Assembly: GCA_934555825.1 (NCBI GenBank)
Contig: CAKTFJ010000001.1
Coordinates: forward strand, 1 to 64,000
DNA: 64,000 nt
Direction of reading: 5' to 3'
From: an uncultured Hyphomicrobium sp.
GTDB lineage: Bacteria > Pseudomonadota > Alphaproteobacteria > Rhizobiales > Hyphomicrobiaceae
Position 1 is the first letter of the stretch. Every line of letters begins with the position of its first letter. Under the pieces are notes generated by a model. The model saw only the letters and a list, made by a program, of their open reading frames with translations. It did no database searches and was not told the DNA's origin. Positions 9,998 to 19,464 of the stretch are shown here, piece by piece. Both the position numbers and the translations under genes were made by a program.

Positions 9998-11887
9998 TTA
10001 CGGGCAGTTGCCGATATCGAATGCCAAGGTGCCCGTGACGGCGCCGAAGTTGTTGCAGAACGTATCGGCGAAGGTGGTGCCAGCTTCGACTGTATTTCCA
10101 GTGCCGCTGAACACGATGTTCGTTCCAGTAATGCGGATTCCAGAGCCGCCGAACGCGCCCTTTAGAACCGAGTCGTTCAGAGTTAGATTGCTATTGCTGT
10201 TCATGGCGACGATGCCATTAGATCCGTTCTCAATGATCATGCGGGACACATGGACGGTGCTTCCGATGGAAAAGGCGAGACCGTCACCTGCAGCACTGCG
10301 TACTTCGGTGTCGCTAATGGTGACATCGCTGTTTTCGCCAACAAGGATGCCACCGGTTACATCGATCATGGTCGTGTTCGAAACCCAGAAGGTGCTGTCT
10401 CCGACGCTATATATGCCCGGCCGTCCAGTTTGCGTGATCACAGTGTTAGAGATGTCGACCGACGAGCCTCTTGCTAAAAAAACTCCACTATCTCCAGTGT
10501 TGGCGATGTTGACGGCATCGATATGGACGTTGGTCGCGGCGTCGCTGACGTAAATGCCGAGGTTGCCCAACAGGCTTGCGCCGGCACCCGCGACGTCCAA
10601 GCCGTTGATATGCGTGTTCGCAGCGAAGACGACCAGTGCGGGAGTGGCGGCGGTGTGGGTCAGTGTTGGACGCACGCCCGGTGCCGTGAAATCGACCACG
10701 AGGCCTGAAGTGACGCCGCGCACCTGAATGGTGGAGCCTCCTCCTTGTAGCGTTTGATCTCCTTCTAAGGTCTGCGCGCCGTTGATGTTGCCCGTGGCAA
10801 TGACGAGGGAGTTCGCGCCTGCGGCTGTGGAGGCGGTGGTGATGTCTGTCGCTCCGTCAGCATGGGCAACGCGGTCGAAGCGCACGCCGGTTTTTGCGTC
10901 CTCGACGGCTTCGGTGGTGGTGGAGGTCGCGGTCGAGGAGGTGGTCTTGGCATCCGTCACGATGTCGGTGTCGCGTTCGAGACCTTCCGACATGCGCCGC
11001 TCTTGGGCGGTGAGCGAGCGGGAGGCGACGCGCGTGCCGCTGTCTCCGAATGGGAGACGCAGACGCGCGCCGACTTCGACGCGATCGTCGCGCAGTTGAT
11101 CGTGCGAGTACTCCGCTTCGAACGTGAGGCGCGAACCGGCCCATTGATCGATGATGTCGTCCATGCGCCACTCGGCACGCACACGCGGACCGGTGACGGA
11201 ACTCGGGAGATCCGAGTGATCGAAGTGGAACGCGCCCGCGTAAAGGCGCAGTTCGTGGCGCGGGCCTGAGAGGTCGAGCGGGGTGGAGAACAGCTTGGCG
11301 CCGATCTCGGCATCGAAACCGCGAAGCGCGAGTTCTTCGAGCGATGTCGTTGTGGCGGTCGTCGTCGTGACCAAGCCGATGTTGGGGCCGTTGATTTCCG
11401 CGGCGCTGCGTACCGCGATGGAGGTGAATGAGAACAGTGTCTCGCTGTCGTTCAGCGGCAGGTAGGCATTGGCGCGGACATCCCAACGGTCGGATAGGGC
11501 CTCGATGCCGCCCGCGAGCTGGTGGAACGTGTTGCCGAACTGACTGTCGCGGATGTCGTAGCCGCCCCAGATGCCGATGTTCCAGCCGTTCGTCTGCATC
11601 TGCCGGTAGCCGAGCGCGAAGTTGCCTTCGCGCATGTCGTCTTCGAACAGTTTGCCGCGTGCTTCACCGAACAGAACGGAGTTATGGCTCTGCGCGAGAG
11701 GGACCCACAGCACGGCTTCGCCGCGGCTCGTGTCGTCCGAGCCGTAGAAGCCGCCGAGTTCGAGCCAGGGCGTCCATTTGGGGGCGGAGAGGTCTTGGGC
11801 AATAGCCGGTGGCGCGATTGCGAGCGTGAGGACGGCCGCGGCTATCGCAGTGGTTGCTCGGCCGAGGTTAGCCCGAACGATCGACAT
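9998..11887 (-). CDS. Inverse autotransporter-like adhesin (intimin-type barrel with beta-helix passenger)
   Basis: 629 residues. A signal peptide at about 1-31 ends ...APPAIAQD. Residues about 40-290 look like an N-terminal inverse-autotransporter barrel: alternating aromatic/Gly strands such as WLELGGFYGSDD, NFALGYRQM, GWNIGIWGGYD, VRANAYLPLN and VEVGARLRLPFGD. A Thr/Ser-rich linker follows (about 310-370), then a passenger of short repeating turns (GLDVAGAG, NIANTGDSGVFLARGSSVDISNT, GGILVGENSDVTISDTEV) that reads as a right-handed parallel beta-helix, ending with a Cys pair. Barrel-first order is the mark of intimin/invasin secretion. ATG 11887 is chosen for its GGGGG-type ribosome site and clean signal peptide over a longer upstream frame. 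Likely surface role is adhesion; the ligand is unknown. Confidence 0.75.
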   Translation of the reverse strand: MSIVRANLGRATTAIAAAVLTLAIAPPAIAQDLSAPKWTPWLELGGFYGSDDTSRGEAVLWVPLAQSHNSVLFGEARGKLFEDDMREGNFALGYRQMQTNGWNIGIWGGYDIRDSQFGNTFHQLAGGIEALSDRWDVRANAYLPLNDSETLFSFTSIAVRSAAEINGPNIGLVTTTTATTTSLEELALRGFDAEIGAKLFSTPLDLSGPRHELRLYAGAFHFDHSDLPSSVTGPRVRAEWRMDDIIDQWAGSRLTFEAEYSHDQLRDDRVEVGARLRLPFGDSGTRVASRSLTAQERRMSEGLERDTDIVTDAKTTSSTATSTTTEAVEDAKTGVRFDRVAHADGATDITTASTAAGANSLVIATGNINGAQTLEGDQTLQGGGSTIQVRGVTSGLVVDFTAPGVRPTLTHTAATPALVVFAANTHINGLDVAGAGASLLGNLGIYVSDAATNVHIDAVNIANTGDSGVFLARGSSVDISNTVITQTGRPGIYSVGDSTFWVSNTTMIDVTGGILVGENSDVTISDTEVRSAAGDGLAFSIGSTVHVSRMIIENGSNGIVAMNSNSNLTLNDSVLKGAFGGSGIRITGTNIVFSGTGNTVEAGTTFADTFCNNFGAVTGTLAFDIGNCP

Positions 11888-12002
11888 CTGCTTGCCCCCG
11901 AATGTCTGCGCAGCGGGACGTCTGCGCGAATCATGTCGCAGCCTACCGATGAATGCCGGTTGGGGCAAAACAAGAGCTGTGTACTGACGTATGTTTGCGG
12001 AG

Positions 12003-12791
12003 TTAGGGCACGAGGAGCGGCTGGAGCGTTTTTGTGATGGCGCTGTTGCCGGCAAGGATGTTGCCGGTTTCGAGCGCGGTGTCGCGGCCGTTGATGTCGG
12101 AGACGAGGCCGCCTGCTTCGCGCACCAGCACGATGCCGGCTGCGAGATCCCACGGCTTCAGCGCGCGTTCCCAGTAGCCGTCGTAGCGGCCAGCGGCGAC
12201 GTAGGCGAGGTCGAGAGCGGCGGATCCGGAGCGGCGCAGGCCCGCGACTTCCATCATGACGGACTGCAGTTCTTCGATGAAGCGCGGATGGCCCGGGCGT
12301 CCGCGATGGGGGATGCCGGTGACGACGACGGCGTCGCCGAGCGATTTGCGGGCCGCGACGCGCAGGCGGCGGCGATCGTTGAGGAACGCTCCCTTGCCCT
12401 TCTCGGCGGCGAACAGTTCGTCGGTGGCGGGATTATAGACGAGGCCAGCGACGAGCACGCCTTCGCGTTCCAGGCCGATCGAAATTGCGAAGTGAGGAAT
12501 GCCGTGCAGGAAGTTCGTCGTGCCGTCGAGGGGATCGACGATCCAGCGGTGGGTTTTGTCGACGCCTTCGATCAGGCCCCGCTCTTCCATCAGGAAGCTG
12601 TATCCGGGCCTCGCCTTCGACAGCTCGTTGAAAATGATCTCTTCGGCCCGATGGTCGGCGGCGGAGACGAAGTTGCCCGGCCCCTTCACGGAGACCTGCA
12701 ACTGCTCCACCTCGCCGAAGTCGCGTGCGAGCGAGCGGCCCGCCTTGCGTGCGGCAGCCATCATCACGTTCATCAGGGCAGAAGCGGCCAT
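12003..12791 (-). CDS. suhB: Inositol monophosphatase family protein (SuhB-like)
   Basis: Mg2+-dependent, Li+-sensitive sugar or inositol phosphate phosphatase. 262 residues. Metal-binding motifs are all present: the Glu pair in LMEERG, DPLDGTTNFLHG, and the second site WDLAAGIVLVREAGG near the C-terminus. The start at ATG 12791 (MAASALMNVMMAAARKAG) gives the family length; longer in-frame starts up to 12896 add a basic stretch that looks non-coding, and no strong ribosome site decides. In other bacteria SuhB also acts with the antitermination machinery; the true substrate here cannot be told. Confidence 0.9.
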   Translation of the reverse strand: MAASALMNVMMAAARKAGRSLARDFGEVEQLQVSVKGPGNFVSAADHRAEEIIFNELSKARPGYSFLMEERGLIEGVDKTHRWIVDPLDGTTNFLHGIPHFAISIGLEREGVLVAGLVYNPATDELFAAEKGKGAFLNDRRRLRVAARKSLGDAVVVTGIPHRGRPGHPRFIEELQSVMMEVAGLRRSGSAALDLAYVAAGRYDGYWERALKPWDLAAGIVLVREAGGLVSDINGRDTALETGNILAGNSAITKTLQPLLVP

Positions 12792-12951
12792 AAGCGGGTG
12801 CGATGTCCGATGGGGGTTGAAGGAAAGGGGGAGCAGGGCGGCGCAACCGCGGCGGCGCCTATGGCGAGGCTCTAAGGGTTCCGCCGGGAAGGTCAACCCC
12901 TTTCAGCCTTTTCGGGCTCTGTCGGGTGTCGTTCGCCGCTCTCAGCAAGCG

Positions 12952-13953
12952 TTAAGGCATAATCTGTTTGCGCGTTTGCCAGTCTTCCGCGGCCTTTTCA
13001 GCCTCCGTGCGCTCGTCTTCCGAGAGAGCCGCGACGAACTGATCGAGCCTCTCGTCCTCGACGCCCGATGCCTTGGCGATCAGCCGCCATTTGGCGGCCT
13101 GGACGGCGCTTGCATCGATGCCGGCTCCTTCCGCGTACACGTGGCTGAGGCGGTTCTGGGCTCCGGCTACGCCTTTTTCGGCAGCGGACGAGAGGTACTT
13201 GATCGCCTTCTCCTCGTCGGCTTTGAGACCGCGCCCCTGGAGAAGCATGACGGCGTAGTCGTACTCGGCGGCGGGTAGGCCCTGCTCGGCGGCGCGGGCG
13301 CTCCAGCGGGCGGCCTCGAGGCCGTCGTGGGGCACGCCGCGTCCGTCGATGTAGAGCACGGCGAGGTCGTACTGAGCGGCGGCAATGCCGCGCTCTGCGG
13401 CGTATTGGATGTGCTGGGCGGCGCGGTGCGGGTTTTCGGGTTTGCCGTTGCCCCTCAGGAACATGAGGCCCAGATTGTAGTTGGCGAGCGGATCGCCGGT
13501 GACGGCGGCTTTTTCGAACATTTCTGCCGCCAATCCCATGTCTTTGCCGACGCCGCGTCCCTCGGCCAGCATGGTGCCGAGCGCCAGCATCCCCTGGACG
13601 TCTCCAAGCTCTGCCCCGCGTGCATACCACCGCGCCGCGACGCTCTCGTCGCGTGAGACGCCGAGGCCGTCGGCGTAGATGCGGCCGATGAGCGTGTGCG
13701 CCTGCGGGTCGTTGCGGGTGGCCGCTTCTTCCGCAAGCTTGAGGGCCGTGAGGTATTTGCCCTGGTCGAAGGCCGCATATGCGGCATCGTCTTCCGGCAG
13801 ATCCTTCGGCGTGCTCTGAAGCTCAGGCGAGGGCGTTTGAGCGGTGCCCCACGAGAAGGGCAACGGCGGGAGCATGCCGCTGATGGCAAGACCGCCGACC
13901 ACGCCGAACACGAGGCCAACGCAGCCCAGAATGACGAAATGCCCTGTCTTCAC
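12952..13953 (-). CDS. Sel1-repeat (SLR/TPR) membrane-anchored protein
   Basis: 333 residues from GTG 13953. One membrane helix comes first (VILGCVGLVFGVVGGLAIS, about residues 6-26), then a Pro-rich linker and six Sel1 repeats, recognisable by blocks such as AHTLIGRIYADGLGV, ALGTMLAEGRGV, NLGLMFLRGNG, DLAVLYIDGRGV and YAVMLLQGRGL. Sel1 proteins scaffold protein complexes; no partner can be named. GTG is chosen because AAGGAG lies 10 nt before it. Longer ATG starts at 14013 and 14067 would be translated from inside repeat element A1, and the extra residues are encoded entirely by that repeat. Confidence 0.85.
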   Translation of the reverse strand: MKTGHFVILGCVGLVFGVVGGLAISGMLPPLPFSWGTAQTPSPELQSTPKDLPEDDAAYAAFDQGKYLTALKLAEEAATRNDPQAHTLIGRIYADGLGVSRDESVAARWYARGAELGDVQGMLALGTMLAEGRGVGKDMGLAAEMFEKAAVTGDPLANYNLGLMFLRGNGKPENPHRAAQHIQYAAERGIAAAQYDLAVLYIDGRGVPHDGLEAARWSARAAEQGLPAAEYDYAVMLLQGRGLKADEEKAIKYLSSAAEKGVAGAQNRLSHVYAEGAGIDASAVQAAKWRLIAKASGVEDERLDQFVAALSEDERTEAEKAAEDWQTRKQIMP

Positions 13954-13970
13954 GCTCGGCCCACTCCTTG

Positions 13971-14073
13971 GAGCGTGATCGGTTTCGATTGAATCGAGAT
14001 CACGCTCTATCATCTTTGATGAGACCGATGATTCACACTTCAGGCTGATAGGGCCTGAAGTGATCATGGTCTA
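13971..14073. repeat. Dispersed repeat family A, copy 1 (full length)
   Basis: About 103 bp with two hairpins. The first half pairs GAGCGTGATC (13971) with GATCACGCTC near 13998; the second half is GAGACCGATGATTCACACTT, then a CAGGCTGATAGGGCCTG core with a following GATCATGGTCT. The same two-part design occurs at 47729-47830 and 47893-47983, and the second part at 31231-31290. The right end overlaps the stop codon of the ThiE-like gene (14071-14073). Confidence 0.85.
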
Positions 14074-14796
14074 AGCGGCATCGGTCTCGATCGGCACGGC
14101 GGCGACTGCGGCCAACGCCGATCTGGCCCAGTCCTCGATGGCATCCGGCGCAAGTCCGGCGGGCACGTGGAGGGCGATGAAGTCGGCGCCGCTTTGAGCG
14201 AGGCGGGCTGTTTGCTCTGCCGGCCCGGGTGCGAACGCGACGGCCGGTACGACGAAGAGATCGGACCACCACGCGATCAGATCCGCTTGGGCGTCGAGGT
14301 CGGTATCGGCGGCGGATGAGGGCGTGAATGCAACATAATCGGCGCCGGCTTCGCCAAGGGTCATGGCGTCATGGCGCGAGGTCCCGGCCTCGACGCCGAC
14401 GATGCTGCGGGGGCCGAGTTCTCCGCGCGCGATGCCGTAAGCGGTTTCGATGCCGTCTCGCCAGGTAAGATGCACGCCGTCTGCGCCGACGTCACGGGCG
14501 GTTGCCGTATCGTCCACGAGGAGGGCTGCGCAATCGTGCTTCTGCGCCAGTTCGACGAGCGGGCGAGCGTCGTCCGCGACAATGCTCGAAGCCCCATTTG
14601 CAGGCGCGAGGATCAGTGTGACGGCCGCTGTCGCGTCGAGGGCGGCGGCGACAATGGCACACCATTCGGAACCGCGTCGCGTTTCCGCGACGAGACACAG
14701 CTTGGCGCTGGGTTTCACGGAGTCTTTGTCAGTCATGTTCGTCGGTGGCTTTCTGGCTGCGGAGGCGGCCTTGGCTTTGGCCGCGAGCCTATCCAT
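14071..14796 (-). CDS. Thiamine-phosphate synthase family protein (ThiE/TenI-like)
   Basis: Up to 241 residues from ATG 14796; a start at 14736 (MTDKDSVKPSAK) would give 221 and neither has a strong ribosome site. The core is a TIM-barrel of the ThiE/TenI type: LVAETRR, a helix-rich CAIVAAALDATAAVTLILAP, DDTATARDVGADGVHL, GVEAGTSRHDAMTLGEAGADYVAFTP and a late GADFIALHVPAG. The Gln-containing signature usual after the GVHL block is replaced by TWRDG, so true thiamine phosphate synthesis is uncertain; a TenI-like or other role is possible. Sel1 and SuhB-like genes follow on the same strand. Its stop codon lies in repeat A1. Confidence 0.7.
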   Translation of the reverse strand: MDRLAAKAKAASAARKPPTNMTDKDSVKPSAKLCLVAETRRGSEWCAIVAAALDATAAVTLILAPANGASSIVADDARPLVELAQKHDCAALLVDDTATARDVGADGVHLTWRDGIETAYGIARGELGPRSIVGVEAGTSRHDAMTLGEAGADYVAFTPSSAADTDLDAQADLIAWWSDLFVVPAVAFAPGPAEQTARLAQSGADFIALHVPAGLAPDAIEDWARSALAAVAAVPIETDAA

Positions 14797-15191
14797 CTCA
14801 AACCCGGCGGAAAAGAGACTCCGCATGCCATTGTGCAACGTTGGCGAGAAAGCCGCATGGGCCGGGTGCTCCGACCTAGGCCGAGGGACGCTTTCCCGTT
14901 ATCGTCTGCCACGAGCGATTCGTCCGGAAAGTGTCGATTCCGGAGACAGTTGGCTCCCCTCAGGCCCGTTCCCTCCGCATATGAGATGCAACGGATGCCA
15001 TTGCTCGTTCGACTGGGTCTTTCGGCGAGCGGGGGAGCGCACGACCGTATTGGGTGTCTTGAGAAAAATGGGTTGGCGGCACGAAATGGCCACGCTTGTG
15101 CCTGCATCTGTGCAAACCGCCAGACCCAAGACTTCACGACCCCGGACTTGAAACGAAGGGTGCCGCGTCCCCGTTAGACGGAGCCGAATTG
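14797..15191. other. Divergent intergenic region, no gene seen
   Basis: 395 bp between the ThiE-like gene and the L,D-transpeptidase gene, which point away from each other. Short frames exist on both strands but lack ribosome sites and family features. It presumably holds both promoters; no convincing operator or RNA element is recognised. Confidence 0.4.
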
Positions 15192-17522
15192 ATGCTCAGA
15201 ACCGTTTCCCTGCCCTCCGCCGTGTTAGCGGCTGTTCTTACGCTTCCCGCTGCAGGGGCGTGGGCGGATCCTGCACCGGAGCGGGCAGCTCCCGCAGCGA
15301 AGGCGACGACGGCGGATGCCGCCCGGCGCGAAGCGGAGGAAGAGCATCGGCAGCGGGCGCAGGCAATGACGCGCGCGGCCATCGAAGCCCAGAAGCGGGC
15401 GCTCGATGCTCTGGCCGCGCAAGAGGAGAAGGCCGGGGCGAAGACGCAAGCGGCGAAAGCTCCGGTGAAGCCCGCGGCCACGCCACCGAAAGACACGGCT
15501 GCGAAGGAGAGCGCTGAGACGCAAAGGGCGGCAAAGTCCAAGGCTCCCGACAGGGCGCAGACGGATGCTGTCGCGGATGAGATTGCGGAGCGGCACCGTT
15601 CGCAAGCTGAGGCAGCGAAAACCGCAGCCACGAAGGAAGCCGCTTCTCCCGATGCGGCGCTCGCCAGCGAAACGGCGAAGACCGAGGCCGAGGCCGAGGC
15701 CGAGGATAAGGCCGATGTTGCCGCTGTCGATGCGGTCGAGCAGCCCGCGGCTCAGGTTGCGACCCCGGCGGCGGTGCGTGTCGATCCCGTCGTCGAGATC
15801 GTGCGGACATGGCTTGCCGACGCGTCCAGCAAGGTGATGGCCGACAAAGCGGACTTGGATGCCGTGACGGCTTTCTATGGTGCACGGACGGATGCTCCTC
15901 TCTGGGTCGATGCCAGCGGTTTCACGGCCAAGGGCAAGACCGCGCTCAACGAATTGAACAAAGGTGCCGAGTGGGGCCTTTCCCCGGATGCGTTCGCGTT
16001 GCCGCGGTTCAACGTGTCCGAGCCGTCGCCGGCGGCGCTCGCCGAAGCGGAAGCGCGCCTCAGCCTTGAGCTTCTCAAGTATGCGCGGCACGCGCGGGGC
16101 GGGCGCATCACGCCTTCGTCGGTGAGCATGCTGCTCGACGTCACGCCGCCCGTGAAGGATCCGAACACGGTCATCGCGGAGTTGGCAAAGAGCGATGCAC
16201 CCGATCGGTACTTGAAGGGGCTGCATCCGCAGCACGAAGGCTTCAAGCTGCTGCACAAGGCGCTCTTGAAGGCGCGCGGCCCGTCGAAGGCGGATGTGGA
16301 AGTCGATCCCGCGCTTCAGATCAGATTGCCGGAGCGCCAGGGCGTACTCAGGCTCGGCAGCGACGATCCCGAGGTGGCCCAACTGCGCAAGCGGCTGAAG
16401 GTGCCAGCAACCGGCGGCGTTTCCGAAACCGAGTTCGACGAGGAGCTCGAGATCGCGCTCAAGGCCTTTCAGGTCGAACAGCAGATCTCGGTGGACGGTC
16501 TACTCGGCAACGGCACGCGGCGGGTTCTCAACCGCGAGGTGGACGGGCAGCGCGGTCCGGATCCGGGACGCATGGTTCAGCTCATCGAGCTCAACATGGA
16601 GCGCTGGCGGTGGCTGCCGGAAGATCTCGGCGAGGTGCATGTCTGGAACAACATTCCGGAATATGTCACGCGCGTTTACAAGGGTGACGAGGTGATCTTC
16701 AGGGAGAAGATCATTGTCGGTAAGCCGAACACGGCCACGCCGGTGTTCTCGGCGGACATGGACTTCGTAGGCTTCAATCCGACGTGGGGTATGCCGTCCG
16801 GCATCAAGCAGCGCGAGCTTGCGCCGCGGCTTCGTCGCGCGGCTGAGAACAGCGGCGGGTTCCTGTTTTTCAGCTCGGGGCCTTCGCCTTCGGATGTGAT
16901 CCGAGCCTATGGGCTCAACGTTTTCCAGAACGGTCGGCAGATCAATCCGGATAGCGTCGATTGGAGCCGCGCCAACGTGCAGAACTTCAGCTTCGTGCAG
17001 CCGCCGGGGCCGAAAAACCCGCTGGGCCAGGTGAAGTTCATCTATCGCAACAAGCACGACGTCTACATGCACGACACGATCGAGCCTGGCCTGTTCTCAA
17101 GCTCGAACCGTGCTCTCTCGAACGGCTGCATCCGCGTGCAGAACCCGATGGAGTTCGCGGCGATCATGCTGCGCGAGGGCAACGGAATGAATGAGGCGAG
17201 CGTGCAGCGGGCCATCCGTGGCGGCGGAGAGATCCGTCATACAAACCGTATCCCTGTGCATATGGTCTACTTCACCGCGCAGGCGGACGAGAGCGGCAAG
17301 GTGTCAACGTTCTCGGATGTGTACGGCCTCGACGGGCGCATTTCGTCGGCGCTGCTCGGCCGTCCGCTTCCGCGCGACCCGGCGAGCGTCGAGACGGCGT
17401 CGACAGAGCCCGTGCAGCAGAGGCCGCGTGCGGGGCAGAAGGGCACGAGCAGCAAGGCGTCCAAGAATTACAAGGCGCCGCAGACGCTCTCCGATGCCAT
17501 CACGGGCTTCTGGCTGAACTGA
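15192..17522 (+). CDS. L,D-transpeptidase (YcbB/LdtD-like) with peptidoglycan-binding domain
   Basis: Forms 3-3 crosslinks in peptidoglycan, or attaches proteins to it, in the periplasm. 776 residues. Signal peptide at about 1-22. Residues about 25-200 are a long Ala/Lys/Glu/Gln-rich, probably coiled or extended spacer. Next come an YcbB-type scaffold region, a peptidoglycan-binding helix bundle (LRLGSDDPEVAQLRKRLKVP and the following FQVEQQISVDGLLGNGTRR), then the YkuD catalytic domain with the SNGCIRVQ motif, Cys646 as nucleophile and the preceding His in YMHDTIEP. ATG 15192 starts the signal peptide; GGAG is about 9 nt upstream. The C-terminal tail is basic and disordered. Convergent with the aldolase gene. 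Confidence 0.92.
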   Translation: MLRTVSLPSAVLAAVLTLPAAGAWADPAPERAAPAAKATTADAARREAEEEHRQRAQAMTRAAIEAQKRALDALAAQEEKAGAKTQAAKAPVKPAATPPKDTAAKESAETQRAAKSKAPDRAQTDAVADEIAERHRSQAEAAKTAATKEAASPDAALASETAKTEAEAEAEDKADVAAVDAVEQPAAQVATPAAVRVDPVVEIVRTWLADASSKVMADKADLDAVTAFYGARTDAPLWVDASGFTAKGKTALNELNKGAEWGLSPDAFALPRFNVSEPSPAALAEAEARLSLELLKYARHARGGRITPSSVSMLLDVTPPVKDPNTVIAELAKSDAPDRYLKGLHPQHEGFKLLHKALLKARGPSKADVEVDPALQIRLPERQGVLRLGSDDPEVAQLRKRLKVPATGGVSETEFDEELEIALKAFQVEQQISVDGLLGNGTRRVLNREVDGQRGPDPGRMVQLIELNMERWRWLPEDLGEVHVWNNIPEYVTRVYKGDEVIFREKIIVGKPNTATPVFSADMDFVGFNPTWGMPSGIKQRELAPRLRRAAENSGGFLFFSSGPSPSDVIRAYGLNVFQNGRQINPDSVDWSRANVQNFSFVQPPGPKNPLGQVKFIYRNKHDVYMHDTIEPGLFSSSNRALSNGCIRVQNPMEFAAIMLREGNGMNEASVQRAIRGGGEIRHTNRIPVHMVYFTAQADESGKVSTFSDVYGLDGRISSALLGRPLPRDPASVETASTEPVQQRPRAGQKGTSSKASKNYKAPQTLSDAITGFWLN

Positions 17523-17559
17523 TCGCTTATCGCTCCGACGGCGACGAGCGTTGTAAAAG

Positions 17560-17597
17560 AAAAACGGAAGCGATCCTGGGATCGCTTCCGTTTTTTG
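17560..17597. terminator. Bidirectional Rho-independent terminator
   Basis: A perfect 13 bp stem (17564-17576 with 17579-17591, loop TG) is flanked by an A-rich stretch on the left and a T-run on the right, so it can end both the L,D-transpeptidase transcript and the convergent aldolase transcript. Confidence 0.92.
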
Positions 17598-17625
17598 TTG
17601 CCGCCGCTGATTTCGGCAATAGGCG

Positions 17626-18660
17626 TCAGGCCGCTTTTTCGAGCTTGTCTTCCCACTTGCCGAGGGCGGCCAGGCTGTTCATGTGCGCGCGGTGAGCGAA
17701 GGCGCGCTGGCCGGCGGCGACGTTTTCCGACTTGCCGCCCCACGCCTTGATGGCTGCGGCCTGAAGCGCGCGGCCGTAAGAGAAGGTGAGTGCCCAAGGG
17801 AGGTTGCCGGCTGCGTTCATCAATGAGAGGTGCTTGGTCGCGAGCTCGTCCGACTGGCCGCCCGAGAGGAATGCGATGCCGGGCACGGCGGACGGCACGG
17901 TGGACTTGAGGCAGCGGATCGTCTTTTCGGCCACTTCTTCCGGCGAGGACTGGCGTGCGCTCTTCTGGCCGGCGATGACCATGTTGGGCTTCAACACCAT
18001 GCCTTCGAGGGACACGCGCGCGTCGTAGAGTTCGCGGAACACGGTGCGGAGCGTCCATTCCGTCACGCGATAGCACTCGTCGATATCGTGGCCGGAGTGG
18101 GCGCCGTCCATGAGCACTTCAGGCTCGACGATTGGGACGATGCCCGCTTCCTGGCAGAGCGCGGCATAGCGGGCAAGCGCGTGGGCGTTGGCCTTGATAG
18201 AGCCCCACGACGGAAGGCCGTCGGCGATGGTGATGACAGCGCGCCATTTCGCGAAGCGTGCGCCGAGATCGTAATATTCGGCGAGGCGCTCACGCAGGCC
18301 GTCGAGCCCTTCGGTTACGGTTTCGATTTTGGATGTGGGGCCCGCAAGCGGCTTGGCGCCGGTGTCGACTTTGATGCCGGGGATGGAGCCGGCTGCCTTC
18401 ATGATTTCGACGAGCGGCGTGCCGTCCTTCGCTTTCTGGCGGATCGTCTCGTCGTAGAGGATGACGCCGGAGACGTAGTTCTTCATGGCGTCCGTCGCGC
18501 GGAACAACATTTCGCGATAATCGCGGCGGAGGTCCTCGGTCGAGGTGGCGCCGATGCTATCGAACCGCTTTTTGATAGTGCCGGAGCTTTCGTCGGCAGC
18601 GAGGATGCCCTTGCCAGGTGCGACCATTGCCTGGGCGATGTCTTCGAGCTTTTCGGTCAT
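17626..18660 (-). CDS. Class I fructose-bisphosphate aldolase
   Basis: Cleaves fructose 1,6-bisphosphate to triose phosphates, or runs in reverse in gluconeogenesis, through a Schiff-base lysine. 344 residues, close to the eukaryote-like class I family. Motifs: GKGILAADESSGTIKKRF near residues 17-35, VILYDETIRQ, VDTGAKPL, FAKWRAVITI, VEPEVLMDG, the LEGMVLKPNMV segment holding the Schiff-base Lys (around 230), and FLSGGQSDE. Class II enzymes have none of these. It is followed by the bidirectional terminator and preceded on the same strand by yebC. Confidence 0.95.
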   Translation of the reverse strand: MTEKLEDIAQAMVAPGKGILAADESSGTIKKRFDSIGATSTEDLRRDYREMLFRATDAMKNYVSGVILYDETIRQKAKDGTPLVEIMKAAGSIPGIKVDTGAKPLAGPTSKIETVTEGLDGLRERLAEYYDLGARFAKWRAVITIADGLPSWGSIKANAHALARYAALCQEAGIVPIVEPEVLMDGAHSGHDIDECYRVTEWTLRTVFRELYDARVSLEGMVLKPNMVIAGQKSARQSSPEEVAEKTIRCLKSTVPSAVPGIAFLSGGQSDELATKHLSLMNAAGNLPWALTFSYGRALQAAAIKAWGGKSENVAAGQRAFAHRAHMNSLAALGKWEDKLEKAA

Positions 18661-18714
18661 GGGCCTCTCGTCCTCGTGTTCTATTTATCGGGGGGGATTG
18701 GTCCGAGCCTCGGC

Positions 18715-19464
18715 TCAAGCAGCCGTTAGTTTGCTCAGGACCTCTTCAGAAACTTCGAAGTTGGCAAAAACGTTCTGTACGTCGTCGTCGTCCTCAAGGG
18801 CTGCGATCAACTTCATGATGGATTGCGCGTTTTCCTCGTCGACATCGGTCGTGAGGTTCGGTTTCCAAACGGCTTTCACGCTTTGCGGTTCGCCGAGCTT
18901 TTCTTCGAGAGCCGCGGCGACGGTGCCGAGCTGATCGAACGAGCAGGTGACGAGATGGCCAGTGTCGTCAGAGGCGGCGTCGTCGGCGCCTGCTTCGATT
19001 GCGGCTTCGAGCACTGCGTCGGCGGAGCCTGCCTCGGGCTTGAAGCGGATCTCGCCCACGTGCTGGAACATATGGGCGACGGACCCCGTCGCGGCGAGGT
19101 TGCCGCCATGTTTCGTGAACACCGCACGCACCGCGCCACCCGTACGGTTGCGGTTGTCGGTCAAGGCTTCGGCGATCACAGCGACGCCGCCTGCGGCATA
19201 GCCCTCGTAGCGGATTTCTTCGTAGGTTTCGGTATCGCCGCCGATCGCCTTTTTGATGGCGCGCTCGATATTGTCTTTCGGCATGTTCTCGGCGCGCGCA
19301 GATTGCACGGCGAGGCGGAGCCTGGGGTTCTTGTCCGGATCCGGCATCCCGGATTTGGCTGCCACCGTGATCTCTCGCGCGAGTTTGGCGAACATCTTGG
19401 CGCGGGCCGCGTCCTTGCGGCCCTTTTTGTGCATGATGTTCTTAAACGCTGAATGGCCGGCCAT
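18715..19464 (-). CDS. yebC: YebC/PmpR-family DNA-binding or translation factor
   Basis: Family proteins bind DNA as regulators or help ribosomes at polyproline stretches. 249 residues from ATG 19464 with the diagnostic opening [19 protein letters not shown], then [43 protein letters not shown], and a C-terminal alpha/beta domain ending ...[11 protein letters not shown]. In many proteobacteria yebC lies directly before ruvCAB; here it is about 6 kb from ruvC and on the opposite strand, so this neighbourhood has been rearranged. Confidence 0.95.
   Translation of the reverse strand: MAGHSAFKNIMHKKGRKDAARAKMFAKLAREITVAAKSGMPDPDKNPRLRLAVQSARAENMPKDNIERAIKKAIGGDTETYEEIRYEGYAAGGVAVIAEALTDNRNRTGGAVRAVFTKHGGNLAATGSVAHMFQHVGEIRFKPEAGSADAVLEAAIEAGADDAASDDTGHLVTCSFDQLGTVAAALEEKLGEPQSVKAVWKPNLTTDVDEENAQSIMKLIAALEDDDDVQNVFANFEVSEEVLSKLTAA

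Noticed and set aside
14733..15137. Minus-strand 134-codon frame in the gap before the L,D-transpeptidase
   Set aside because: Overlaps the start of the ThiE-like gene in another frame, with no ribosome site and atypical composition.
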